Source: Brevibacillus_D fluminis_A (GTDB lineage Bacteria > Bacillota > Bacilli > Brevibacillales > Brevibacillaceae). Taken from it: a DNA stretch of 64,000 nt. Position numbers and translations under genes: made by a program. Positions 33,421 through 41,641 of this stretch are shown here, piece by piece; the first letter of the stretch is position 1; each line of letters opens with the position of its first letter. The stretch is from assembly GCF_052072235.1 (NCBI RefSeq), contig NZ_CM125436.1:2102001-2166000 (forward strand), in the 5' to 3' direction. The notes under the pieces were generated by a model, which saw only the letters and a list, made by a program, of their open reading frames with translations, was not told where the DNA came from and searched no databases.

Positions 33421-34041
33421 TTATTTCAGGACATAGAGTTGAACATTTTGCATTCCGAAGTTGCTGGCATCCGTACCAGGTACGAAAATGTCTACGCGGT
33501 TCCCTTTGATGGCTCCGCCGATGTCAGTCGCACGGCAGATCATGCCGGTTGCAGGCAAAGAACCATATTTGTAGCCTTTCACGTACACGGTAGATCCAAG
33601 CGGGATCACGGACGGATCGACTGCAATGGTGCCAACCTTGAGCGGATTGCCGAGGTAATCAAGCCCGGCCCACTTGCCGTTTTCAGAAGGTGAAGCGGTA
33701 TAGGCAGTGGCAACGACACTCAATTGCCGAGTGAAGGCATGCTCCTTGCCGTTTGCGGCTTTCACGACCTTTTCCATTGCGGGAGCAGGGACGGAAGCGG
33801 CTTTGACGGCAGGTTGGATCGGCAGTTGGACGTCTTGTCCCACTTGCAGGTTCAGCGGGTCAACGCCCTTGTTTGCCTCGAGCACCGATTGCAGCGGAAT
33901 GTCATGCTGCTTGGCGATGCTTTCAAACGTGTCGTTCTCTTTGACCTGATAAGTCGCGGCAAATGCCTGTGCCGACATGCCCATCAGAAAAAGACTCATC
34001 GTGACCGACACGAGTGAACGTAGGGAAAGCAATTTTTTCAA
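33421..34041 (-). CDS. LysM-3D domain cell-wall protein (YocH/YabE-like)
   Basis: A 206-residue exported protein. The signal peptide is KKLLSLRSLVSVTMSLFLMG with an AQAFA cleavage site. One LysM repeat follows (TYQVKENDTFESIAKQHDIP). The C-terminal 3D domain (residues about 120-205) has the three aspartates in LDYLGNPLKVGTIAVDP, TDIGGAIKGNRVDIFV. Such proteins are lytic transglycosylase-type muralytic enzymes. The start is TTG 34041, ten bases after AAAGGAG; the upstream open frame covers the riboswitch and is not coding. Control by c-di-AMP links wall remodelling to osmotic state. Confidence 0.9.
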   Translation of the reverse strand: MKKLLSLRSLVSVTMSLFLMGMSAQAFAATYQVKENDTFESIAKQHDIPLQSVLEANKGVDPLNLQVGQDVQLPIQPAVKAASVPAPAMEKVVKAANGKEHAFTRQLSVVATAYTASPSENGKWAGLDYLGNPLKVGTIAVDPSVIPLGSTVYVKGYKYGSLPATGMICRATDIGGAIKGNRVDIFVPGTDASNFGMQNVQLYVLK

Positions 34042-34054
34042 AACAAATTCGCTC

Positions 34055-34190
34055 CTTTCGACTGCCTGCGAGGTTAGTTGTCGGATTCGGGTTGAGGAGT
34101 CAACCCTACGCGTACGCGATTCACCCCAATCGCTGTTCAGATTCCAGCGAGTTAAAGCGTCCCCCGCACTTCCGGTGTGGGAAGTTTTGG
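34055..34190 (-). promoter_or_regulatory. c-di-AMP (ydaO-yuaA type) riboswitch
   Basis: On the minus strand the aptamer blocks appear in order: GCGGGGGACGC, TTGGGGTGAATCGCG, GTAGGGTTGACTCC with its hairpin, CCGAATCCGACAACTAACC, and TCGCAGGC. These match the conserved core of the ydaO-yuaA class. It sits directly before the LysM-3D gene, a common partner. c-di-AMP binding turns expression off. I see no terminator between the aptamer and the ribosome site, so control may be at translation or by a different fold. Confidence 0.9.
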
Positions 34191-34478
34191 CTAGGTATGA
34201 AGGTACCACACTCTTGAATTGACCGTAAACGATCAATTGTTGGAAAATTTATGAGCGCTACCCATTAATTCCAGTGCAACGTTTCCGCGCGATGCCCGTC
34301 TTATTTCTCTGATGGTCAAAAAAAGCAGGCGCAGCAAGGCTTGACCAGCCTCCCTTTTCCTTCTTTGCGTACAACCGGTTTTGTGTTCATCGTGTTCTGT
34401 GACAGAATATGAAAAAAATGACAATTTTCCAGAAAAATGATAAAGTTGCAAAATGGGGTATGAAAAGAAGGAGAAAGG

Positions 34479-34724
34479 TTGTTTGAAATGACGAGTTTAC
34501 CAGCGGGATTGTTCATGTTTGTACCATTATTGGTTACGCTTGCAGGCTATGTGCTGGCGATCTATTTCATCATAAGCGTACTGCGTTTCATGAAGCGCAA
34601 GATTGAGCTGGATAACCAGCGAAACCAGCTCTTATCGCGCATGCTCATTTTGTCGCTGCCGCCGGAACCTGCGGAAAAGAGCGCGGATTCCCACGGACTT
34701 GAGTCCACATCGCCGAATTCGTAG
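34479..34724 (+). CDS. Small membrane protein
   Basis: An 81-residue protein with one long or two short hydrophobic segments (residues about 10-38, LFMFVPLLVTLAGYVLAIYF), then a charged helix FMKRKIELDNQRNQL and a disordered tail. The start is TTG 34479 or ATG 34488, behind AAGGAGAAAGG. No family is recognised. The layout resembles short anchored coiled-coil proteins. A terminator follows at 34811. Confidence 0.62.
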   Translation: MFEMTSLPAGLFMFVPLLVTLAGYVLAIYFIISVLRFMKRKIELDNQRNQLLSRMLILSLPPEPAEKSADSHGLESTSPNS

Positions 34725-34810
34725 CAGCAATGCGAGCCGTGCTGCGGCACGCGTGCCTATTTTGGTGCGGGGATGTCGTTTTTTTACCCAGCCTGCATCC
34801 ACACGTGAAC

Positions 34811-34842
34811 ATACCCAGCCATGGACCGGCTGGGTATTTTTC
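34811..34842 (+). terminator. Terminator
   Basis: ATACCCAGCC pairs with GGCTGGGTAT around ATGGACC, followed by T. Confidence 0.85.
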
Positions 34843-34985
34843 CATAATGGGTGAGGGTGGCGCCCAATGCGGTCGGCTTTCGCGGTTTCCTTTTCAAAAG
34901 AAGCTGGCTTCCGAACGGATGCATGCAGTAGAATGGAGGAAACCATCGTAAAACAGAGACTGCAGAAAGGCCGGGAGAAGAAAGC

Positions 34986-35624
34986 ATGTCGGAGATTCCC
35001 ATATATCAATCGATCGCCTTGGATATGGCTCAACGCATCGCAAGCGGAGAGATCGCCGAGGGCGCAAAAATATCAGGCCGTACCTTGCTGGCCAGCCATT
35101 ATCACGTTTCGCCGGAAACCATCCGCAAAGCGATCGGCTTGCTGAAGGCGGAACAAATCGTTGAGGTGTCGCAAGGAAAAGAAGTTTCGGTTACATCGCA
35201 AAAGCTTGCGAGCGAGTATTTGAACAAATATCAGTATATGAAATCCGTGTCATCGTACCGGGAGGAGCTGGAGCTGTTGCTGCAGGAAAAGCGCGAGCTG
35301 GACCGGAAGCTGGAGGAGGTCGTATCCAGCCTGATCCACTTTTCCGACCGGCTGCGCAACCTGGCGCCGTTCCATCCGGTCGAGGTGACCATTCCGCCGG
35401 GGGCGCATGTCATCGGCAAAAGCATTGCAGACATCAAGCTGTGGCAGCATACACAAGCGACGCTGATCGCGCTGCGCCGCGGCTCCGAACTGACGATTTC
35501 CCCAGGCTCGCACGTGATCCTGCGCGTGCAGGACGGTTTGATCCTGGTCGGAGATGAACAGGTCGAGGAGAGAACCATCCAGTATTTCAGCCAACTGGAC
35601 AATTCGGGGGCAGCGAACAGCTGA
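34986..35624 (+). CDS. BusR-like GntR-RCK_C regulator, putative c-di-AMP receptor
   Basis: A 212-residue protein. A GntR winged helix (IYQSIALDMAQRIASGEIAE, HYHVSPETIRKAIGLL) is followed by a coiled coil (EELELLLQEKRELDRKLEEV). An RCK_C/TrkA_C domain follows at residues about 130-205 (VTIPPGAHVIGKSIADIKLW, LILVGDEQ). This is the domain order and length of streptococcal BusR, which represses compatible-solute uptake when c-di-AMP is bound. No busAB-type genes are adjacent, so the target is elsewhere or different. The ribosome site is AGAAAG, weak. The KimA gene and c-di-AMP riboswitch nearby support a shared signal. Confidence 0.82.
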   Translation: MSEIPIYQSIALDMAQRIASGEIAEGAKISGRTLLASHYHVSPETIRKAIGLLKAEQIVEVSQGKEVSVTSQKLASEYLNKYQYMKSVSSYREELELLLQEKRELDRKLEEVVSSLIHFSDRLRNLAPFHPVEVTIPPGAHVIGKSIADIKLWQHTQATLIALRRGSELTISPGSHVILRVQDGLILVGDEQVEERTIQYFSQLDNSGAANS

Positions 35625-35647
35625 CAGATTCCAGCTACAACAAACAC

Positions 35648-35684
35648 AATCCGCGCATGCATGATCATTGCGCGGATTTTTATT
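35648..35684 (+). terminator. Terminator
   Basis: AATCCGCGCA pairs with TGCGCGGATT, followed by TTT. Confidence 0.82.
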
Positions 35685-35856
35685 TTGGAAAAAGGCTTGA
35701 ATGCGCACCGGCGTGCAACGTTTTCAAAATTTGTGCGCAAGACATGTTTTTACAAACAACTTGTTATGCTATAATGGGTTGTAAGTTAGTTCCCATGATT
35801 TGGGTACAAGTCGTCGGGAAGCGTTGAAAAATCTGATCAGGAGGTGCAGTTTGCAT

Positions 35857-36627
35857 ATGAGAATCGGACTCATGGGCTTTGGAAAAACGGGCAAAGCGGT
35901 TGCAGAAGAGCTGTTGAAGGATTCGGGTAGCAGATTGGAATGGGTGTTGAAATCGTCGACAGAACATTCCGGAAACTATGCAAGTGAGGTGCTCGGTCAC
36001 GGCCCTCTTCAAGGGCTCATCCATTCCGTCCAGGAAGTAGACCTTGCGACTTTTTTCAAAAAACATCCGGTGGATGTCATGGTTGACTTTTCGTCAGCGG
36101 ACTCGGTCCACTGCTATGCAAGCGCTGCACACGCAAAGGTCAGGATCGTTTCCGCCATTTCCAACTATTCCCCCTATCAGTTGGACGTGTTGAAGCATGC
36201 CAGCCGTTCGACGGCCATCCTGTATTCGCCCAACATTACGATCGGGATCAATTTTCTTCTGGAAGCGTCCAAGTTTTTGAAGACGATTATCCCGCATGCC
36301 GATATTGAGATTGTGGAAGAGCATTTTGCCGCCAAAAAAGACAGATCCGGGACGGCGGTGCGAATCGCCGACCAGCTGGGCCTAAACGAGCGTGAGCATA
36401 TTCATTCCGTGCGCGTAGGCGGGATCGTCGGCAAGCACGAAATCATTTTTGGCCTGGAAAACCAGACGATTCGGCTCGTGCACGAATCGATCAGCCGCAA
36501 TGCTTTTGGCCAAGGCGCGCTCTATGCCGCCAAATGGCTGTCCAACAAGACAGCAGGGCTTTATACGATGGAAGAGGTGTTGGGCATCAATGTCGGCCAG
36601 CGCCGAACCGCATTGAAATCATCGTAA
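35857..36627 (+). CDS. DapB-like dihydrodipicolinate reductase paralogue
   Basis: A 256-residue NAD(P)-dependent reductase of the DapB fold. The nucleotide loop GLMGFGKTGKAVAE starts the protein. VMVDFSSADSV is near residue 75, PNITIGIN near 127, and the active-site stretch EEHFAAKKDRSGTAV near 149. In true DapB this stretch is ExHH-x3-K-x-DAPSGTA; here the first histidine and lysine remain but the second histidine is phenylalanine and the loop is one residue shorter. It may be a diverged paralogue acting on another substrate. AGGAGGTG precedes ATG 35857. Confidence 0.8.
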   Translation: MRIGLMGFGKTGKAVAEELLKDSGSRLEWVLKSSTEHSGNYASEVLGHGPLQGLIHSVQEVDLATFFKKHPVDVMVDFSSADSVHCYASAAHAKVRIVSAISNYSPYQLDVLKHASRSTAILYSPNITIGINFLLEASKFLKTIIPHADIEIVEEHFAAKKDRSGTAVRIADQLGLNEREHIHSVRVGGIVGKHEIIFGLENQTIRLVHESISRNAFGQGALYAAKWLSNKTAGLYTMEEVLGINVGQRRTALKSS

Positions 36628-36659
36628 ACAAAAGCACACAGCAGATTCGCGTAGAAAGC

Positions 36660-36698
36660 AAGACCGATTGCCAGGAAGCGGGGTGATCGGTCTTTTTG
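36660..36698 (+). terminator. Terminator
   Basis: AAGACCGAT pairs with ATCGGTCTT around a 17-base loop, followed by T. Confidence 0.8.
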
Positions 36699-36823
36699 CA
36701 TTGGCGCTGCCAAAGGTTCTCCTGTATGATAAAGCTTTATTCGTTGTAAGCAAAAGTCGAAATATGGCGAAAAAAACAGTCGTATTTTTGCAAAATATTC
36801 CACTCGTGTAAAAAACCGTATTG

Positions 36824-36843
36824 TATAATTGGTCTAGACTTCT
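36824..36843 (+). promoter_or_regulatory. -10 box and HutC-type operator of the ECF operon
   Basis: TATAAT at 36824-36829 overlaps ATTGGTCTAGACTT at 36828-36841. The core GTCTAGAC is a perfect palindrome, and TGGTCTAGACCA-like sites are bound by the HutC/UTRA branch of GntR regulators (NagR/DasR type). This implies repression by the first gene product. Confidence 0.75.
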
Positions 36844-36865
36844 ATATGTCTGGAGGATGCTCCTA

Positions 36866-37636
36866 TTGAGCACGAAGCCATTTTTGCTGAAGCATTTTAA
36901 TCCTGCATCGAAAATCCCGAAATACTTGCAAATTCGTGAGGCAATCCGCGGCCTGATCGAAAAAGGCATCGTCGTTGAGCAGCAGACGATCCCGCCTGAA
37001 CGGGACTTGGCGGAATGGTTTGGGGTCAGTAGAATGACGGTGAGACAAGCGGTGGACGAGCTGGTGAGAGAAGGCTTGCTGGAAAAGCGCCTTGGCGACG
37101 GGACGTTTGTGAAGGACCAGAAGCTCGCCGGCCGGATGCATGGGGCTGGAAGCTTTTCCGACGAGATCGCGCTGAGTGGAAAGCGGACGCACAGCAAAAT
37201 GCTTGGGCAGCTCGTGACGCGTCCGAGCGAGCAGATTGCCAAAAAGCTGGAGATCGAAGAAGGGGAAACGAGCGTAATTCGGATCGAACGGATCCGCTAT
37301 GTCAACGAATACCCGATTTCGCACCAGGTTTCGTATCTGCCGTTTAACCTGTGCTATCCGATTTTGTCCGCCGATTTGAACGTAAGCTCGCTGTACCACC
37401 ATTTGGCGCAATCCGCCGGCTTGGTGATGAAGGCAGGCAAAGAGACGATTCAGGTGATCACGGCAGACGAGATGAGCGCCGAGCTTTTGCAAATTCCTGT
37501 CGGAGAGCCGTGCTTTTTGCTGTGCCGGACGATGTATGCCGATAAGGTGAACCGTCCGGTCGAGTATGTGGAAACCATGATACGGGGTGACAAATTCATG
37601 TTTGTCAATCAAATAGATGGAAAGGGGATTGAATGA
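36866..37636 (+). CDS. GntR/HutC-family (UTRA) transcriptional regulator
   Basis: A 256-residue regulator. The winged helix spans residues about 12-80 (YLQIREAIRGLIEKGI, PPERDLAEWFGVSRMTVRQAVDEL). A UTRA ligand domain follows (IRIERIRYVNEYPISHQVSY, VGEPCFLLCRTMYADKVNRP). The start is TTG 36866, nine bases behind GGAGG; an ATG at 36857 touches the ribosome site. Its stop overlaps the S-component start (ATGA), so it is the first gene of the ECF operon. The UTRA domain probably binds the transported compound or its phosphate. Confidence 0.88.
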   Translation: MSTKPFLLKHFNPASKIPKYLQIREAIRGLIEKGIVVEQQTIPPERDLAEWFGVSRMTVRQAVDELVREGLLEKRLGDGTFVKDQKLAGRMHGAGSFSDEIALSGKRTHSKMLGQLVTRPSEQIAKKLEIEEGETSVIRIERIRYVNEYPISHQVSYLPFNLCYPILSADLNVSSLYHHLAQSAGLVMKAGKETIQVITADEMSAELLQIPVGEPCFLLCRTMYADKVNRPVEYVETMIRGDKFMFVNQIDGKGIE

Positions 37637-38157
37637 TGGCACAAATGAATGTGAACCAAAAGATGCCGTCGGTCAAAAAAGGTTTTTGGACACCGCGCAG
37701 GGTCGCGCGTCTTGCGATCGTGATTGCGCTTAGCGCGGTAGGAGGTTTCATCAAAATTCCGTCGCCTACAGGGACAGTCGCGCTCGATTCTGCGCCCGGC
37801 TTTTTCGCGGCGGTCGCCTTCGGGCCGATCGACGGGGCGATTGTCGGAGGCGTCGGCCATCTGTTTACGGCTGCTACCACCGGATTTCCCATGGGCCTGC
37901 CTCTTCATTTGTTTGTCGCCTTGCAGCAGGCGGTTTGGGCCGTCCTGTTCTGGCTGGTTGCCCGCAAAGTCAACCTGTGGGTCGGCGTCATCGCCGCGGT
38001 GATTTGCAACGGGGTGATCGCTCCCGCCCTCTTTATTCCAATCGGGGGAGTCGGACTTTTTCTCAGCTTACTTCTGCCGCTTACCGTAGGTTCAGCCATC
38101 AACATTATCATCTCGGCCATCGCTTACAAGATTGTCAAAAAAAGCAACATGGTCTGA
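37633..38157 (+). CDS. cblT: ECF transporter S component, CblT-like
   Basis: A 174-residue membrane protein with five to six helices. The family-typical segment IKIPSPTGTVALDSAPGFFA is near residue 41, with later GATTGFPMGLPLHL-type residues before helix 4. The S component binds the substrate, and CblT-type proteins take up alpha-ribazole, the lower-ligand nucleoside of cobalamin. The CblS-like kinase next door supports this. Specificity is inferred from resemblance and context and could be a related base nucleoside. It is translationally coupled to the regulator. Confidence 0.75.
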   Translation: MMAQMNVNQKMPSVKKGFWTPRRVARLAIVIALSAVGGFIKIPSPTGTVALDSAPGFFAAVAFGPIDGAIVGGVGHLFTAATTGFPMGLPLHLFVALQQAVWAVLFWLVARKVNLWVGVIAAVICNGVIAPALFIPIGGVGLFLSLLLPLTVGSAINIIISAIAYKIVKKSNMV

Positions 38158-38210
38158 CAGCAGGAGCACGCAAAAGGTCACCCCGTAGCTTTTGAGAAGA
38201 AGGTGGTTGC

Positions 38211-38999
38211 ATGAGTATTCCATACATAGCAAAGCCGCTCGCCCATTTGCAAAAGGTGCGCGATTTGACGGTTATTGATATTAATGAAACGCAGTACATG
38301 GTCGTCGCCTGCGACTCGGACGGCGGGATCGGCACGAAGGAGCTGGATGTTGTGCAGGTGTCGGAGGAAGTGCTCGGTGCGTTTGCCGTGCGCGTTCCTT
38401 TGTTTGAGCTTATCGCGAGCGGGGCTGTGCCGATGCTTGTGGTCGACTGCCTCTGTGTCGAAATGGATGGAACCGGAGAAAAGCTGATTCGCGCGATCAA
38501 GGCGTACGCGGCGCGGGCAGGACTGCACGCAGACAATCAGTTCACCGGTAGCACGGAAGATAACGTGCCGACTCGGCAGACCGGCATCGGCATCACGGTG
38601 CTAGGCTTGGTCGACAAGGCATCTTTTTATCCGGGCAGAGCGCAAGCGGGAGACGTCGTCGTCTGCGCGGGCATTCCGAAAAGCGCGCCGCAGCATGAAG
38701 TCTGCTTGGATGATCCCGACATTCTCACGATTGAAGATTTGATCAAGCTGCGAAACCAGCCCGCCATCGGCGATATGCTGCCGGTCGGATCGAAAGGTTT
38801 GCGGTACGAGGCGAACCAGCTTGCGCGTTATGCAGGACTTTCCTTCGCCGAAACCGAAAGCGCGCGCGTAGCGCTGGATCAGTCAGGGGGACCTTCCACC
38901 TGTGTCCTGTTTGCGGCCAAGCCGGAATCGCTATCCGCGCTCGCCGCACAGATCCAGGCGCCGCTTGAGGTGATCGGAACGCTTCAATCTCGCACTTGA
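38211..38999 (+). CDS. cblS: Alpha-ribazole kinase-like protein (PurM/AIR-synthase fold)
   Basis: A 262-residue protein of the PurM-like fold. Acidic ATP/metal motifs are VVACDSDGGIGTKE near residue 35 and FTGSTEDNVPTRQTGIGITV near 111. The late ALDQSGGPSTCVLFA resembles the PurM C-terminal glycine loop. CblS proteins phosphorylate alpha-ribazole so it can join adenosylcobinamide. The match is by fold, length and the adjacent CblT-like transporter. AGAAGGTGG precedes the ATG. A different kinase-like reaction on the imported nucleoside is the main alternative. Confidence 0.72.
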   Translation: MSIPYIAKPLAHLQKVRDLTVIDINETQYMVVACDSDGGIGTKELDVVQVSEEVLGAFAVRVPLFELIASGAVPMLVVDCLCVEMDGTGEKLIRAIKAYAARAGLHADNQFTGSTEDNVPTRQTGIGITVLGLVDKASFYPGRAQAGDVVVCAGIPKSAPQHEVCLDDPDILTIEDLIKLRNQPAIGDMLPVGSKGLRYEANQLARYAGLSFAETESARVALDQSGGPSTCVLFAAKPESLSALAAQIQAPLEVIGTLQSRT

Positions 39000-39039
39000 A
39001 GTGAAGACATGCTGCTTTCGGCCAAAAGGGGGAGACGCA

Positions 39040-40806
39040 ATGCAGGATCAGCCAGCAGTCAAGGTGGAGCAGTTGACCTATACGTATGATAAGGCGCAGG
39101 CGCCAAGTCTGAATCAGATTCAATTGGAGATTCGCCGCGGCTCATTCATCGCCGTGATGGGGGAGACCGGTGCAGGGAAAACCTCGCTCTTGATGACGCT
39201 CAACGGGTTGATCCCCCAATTTTTGGAGGGGGAATTCCACGGAGAGGTCACGGTTGCCGGCTACTCGACGCAACAAGTTCCGGTGCAAAATTTGATCCAG
39301 GAGATTGGGCTCGTCCTGCAGGACCCTGATACGCAAATTTTTGGCCTGACGGTTTGGGAAGACGCTGCCTTTGGCCCGAGCAACCTGGGCGTACCGCTCG
39401 ACGAGATTCGCAGGCGTGTGGATACCGCACTTGAGCGGGTAGGATTGGCGCATTTTCACGAGCGATCGACAGAGTTTTTGTCCGGAGGCGAAAAGCAGCG
39501 CTTGGCGGTGGCAGGGGTGCTTGCCATCGGACCTTCGATTCTGGCTTTGGATGAGCCGACATCCGAGCTTGATCCCGAAGGGAAAGACGCCATTTTTGCA
39601 ATCGTCGACAGCCTGAAGCGTGAGCATGGCATGACGATACTTTTGGCCGAGCATGAATCCGAACGGGTGCTGGCGCATGCCGATGCGGTAGTCGTGCTCC
39701 AGGAAGGAAAAATCGTCTGGCGCGGCGAGCCGCAGATGCTGTTCGCTGACGAGGAGAGCGTCCGCCGTTTTCAACTGCGGCCTCCGGGTATCGCCACACT
39801 GTTCTGGGAATTGCAAAAGCAGGGCATCGGCCTCGGGGACGCTTGTCCGCGTACGGTACAGGAGATGGCAGCACGTTTGCTTGCGAACGTGCGAGTGGTC
39901 GACAGGGAGGGACAGGCGCCATTTTTGGCGGCAGCGCAGTTCGCTGAGGCTCGTGCAGGCGAGCGCCGTGATGCAGCTCCGGTTCTCTCCGTCAAAAATC
40001 TGACTCATACATATACGAATGGCCATCAGGCTTTGAAAGGCATCGACCTGGATGTGTATGCCGGTGATTATATCGCGATCATCGGGCAAAACGGGGCAGG
40101 CAAATCAACGCTCTGCAAACATTTCAACCGATTGCTCACGCCAACCGGCGGCAGCATCCTGTTTCAGGGGGAAAGCATCGCGGACAAGGATACTGCCGAT
40201 TTGGCCCGCCACATCGGGTATGTCTTTCAAAACCCGGACCATCAGATTTTTTCGGCGTCCGTGCTCGAAGAAGTGATGTACGGCCTGCGGCTCCAAGGGT
40301 TTTCGGAAAGCGAGCAAAAGGAAAAGGCGATGGAAGTATTGGCGTTCGTCGGCTTGGACGCATACAGCGAACGGCACCCGTTCTCCTTGGGAAAAGGGCT
40401 GCGCCAGCGGCTTGCTGTCGCGACCATCCTGGCATTGGAACCGCAGATACTGATCATCGACGAACCGACGACCGGTCAGGACTGGCGCGGCACGCAGAGT
40501 ATGCTGGAGCTGATCGGCAAGCTGCATGAGCGCGGGCATACCATCATGTTGATTACCCACAACATGCAGATCGTGACCGAGCATGCCAAACGCGTCCTGA
40601 TCATGGGACAAGGGCGAATTTTGAAAGATTGCAAGCCGTGGCAGGCTTTCGAGGACCCTGCCATCTTGAAGGCAGCCAACATCAAGCCGACACAGCTTGT
40701 GCAGCTGGAAAGCGAGCTTGCCGCGATGAGCGGCATCGTTGCGCAGCCGGGCGGCGAGCGGGCTCTGGTGCAAGCGATCGTGAAGGGAATGGGAAGAGAT
40801 GCTTGA
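39040..40806 (+). CDS. Fused energy-coupling factor ATPases (EcfA-EcfA')
   Basis: A 588-residue double ATPase for ECF transport. In the first half (residues about 5-245) Walker A is GETGAGKTS, the signature LSGGEKQR and Walker B ILALDEPTSELD. In the second half (about 315-545) Walker A is GQNGAGKST and Walker B ILIIDEPTTGQD, but the signature is degenerate (FSLGKGLRQR in place of LSGGQ-x-R). An asymmetric catalytic pair is therefore likely. The start ATG 39040 follows AAGGGGGAG. It overlaps ecfT by eight bases. Being inside the operon, it looks dedicated to one S component (group I). Confidence 0.92.
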   Translation: MQDQPAVKVEQLTYTYDKAQAPSLNQIQLEIRRGSFIAVMGETGAGKTSLLMTLNGLIPQFLEGEFHGEVTVAGYSTQQVPVQNLIQEIGLVLQDPDTQIFGLTVWEDAAFGPSNLGVPLDEIRRRVDTALERVGLAHFHERSTEFLSGGEKQRLAVAGVLAIGPSILALDEPTSELDPEGKDAIFAIVDSLKREHGMTILLAEHESERVLAHADAVVVLQEGKIVWRGEPQMLFADEESVRRFQLRPPGIATLFWELQKQGIGLGDACPRTVQEMAARLLANVRVVDREGQAPFLAAAQFAEARAGERRDAAPVLSVKNLTHTYTNGHQALKGIDLDVYAGDYIAIIGQNGAGKSTLCKHFNRLLTPTGGSILFQGESIADKDTADLARHIGYVFQNPDHQIFSASVLEEVMYGLRLQGFSESEQKEKAMEVLAFVGLDAYSERHPFSLGKGLRQRLAVATILALEPQILIIDEPTTGQDWRGTQSMLELIGKLHERGHTIMLITHNMQIVTEHAKRVLIMGQGRILKDCKPWQAFEDPAILKAANIKPTQLVQLESELAAMSGIVAQPGGERALVQAIVKGMGRDA

Positions 40807-41605
40807 GTATTTTCCAGGGAGCACGCTGATCCATCGTTTGGATGTACGGCCAAAAGTCGTAGCGTTTTGCATCTTGACGGTTTTTCTCTTCTTTTTCGTC
40901 GATCCGCTTTATAATTTGCTGTTTGCCTGTTTCGCCACCTTTTTGATGCGTTATATCCGGATTCCGGTCGAGCGGGTCCTCAAGCTGCTGAAGCCGATTT
41001 TGCCGATTATGGTCATCATCGTGATCATGTCGGGGTTTACGTATCCGGCGGGCAGCTTTGAAAACCAATGGGCCAACAAGGTGCTGTTTTACGGCTGGTT
41101 CGGGCAAAAGCTGCCGTTCGTCATGGGCGGCATGATGTTTGGCATCACCTTGATGCTGCGAATCTATTCCATGGTGCTGATCACATCGGTGCTGACGTTC
41201 ACCACCCCGCTGGACCAGTTCATCCAGCTGATGCGCAAGCTTAAGTTTCCACAGCCGCTCACCTTTGTCATCGTCACCAGCATCCGGTTCATTCCGACGA
41301 TGCAAAAAAAGGTGGATCAGGTGTTTGCGGCACAGCGCGCACGCGGGGCCAAATTTTCGCAAAACAACATCTTTGCGCAAATTTACAATTACTTGCCGGT
41401 GATGGTGCCGCTGATCGTCGACTCGCTCCGCATGTCCGAGCAGTTGGCGATTTCGATGCTGAACCGCGGCTATGGGGCAAGTGCGCATTGGACGGCACTG
41501 AAAGAAATGAAGATGAAGCGGATCGATTATTGGGCGATGGTGGCTTTCGGATGCTGTCTCGCGGTGCTGGTATATTTGCGCTGGAACGGCTATGGCAGCT
41601 TGTAG
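40799..41605 (+). CDS. ECF transporter transmembrane component EcfT
   Basis: A 268-residue EcfT protein. It has N-terminal membrane helices (VVAFCILTVFLFFFVDPLYN) and two cytoplasmic coupling helices carrying AQRARGA (near residue 180) and NRGYGA (near 223), the A-R-G-type motifs that bind the ATPases. Further helices close the protein. It couples ATP hydrolysis to rotation of the S component. It overlaps the ATPase gene and precedes the ADP-ribosylglycohydrolase by 36 bases. Confidence 0.9.
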   Translation: MLEYFPGSTLIHRLDVRPKVVAFCILTVFLFFFVDPLYNLLFACFATFLMRYIRIPVERVLKLLKPILPIMVIIVIMSGFTYPAGSFENQWANKVLFYGWFGQKLPFVMGGMMFGITLMLRIYSMVLITSVLTFTTPLDQFIQLMRKLKFPQPLTFVIVTSIRFIPTMQKKVDQVFAAQRARGAKFSQNNIFAQIYNYLPVMVPLIVDSLRMSEQLAISMLNRGYGASAHWTALKEMKMKRIDYWAMVAFGCCLAVLVYLRWNGYGSL

Positions 41606-41641
41606 TACGAAAACAACAAAGCGTGTAAGGGGATGAGGCGG

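Noticed and set aside
34042..34236. Upstream extension of the LysM-3D protein
   Set aside because: The open frame runs through the riboswitch aptamer, while the TTG at 34041 has a ribosome site and begins a proper signal peptide.
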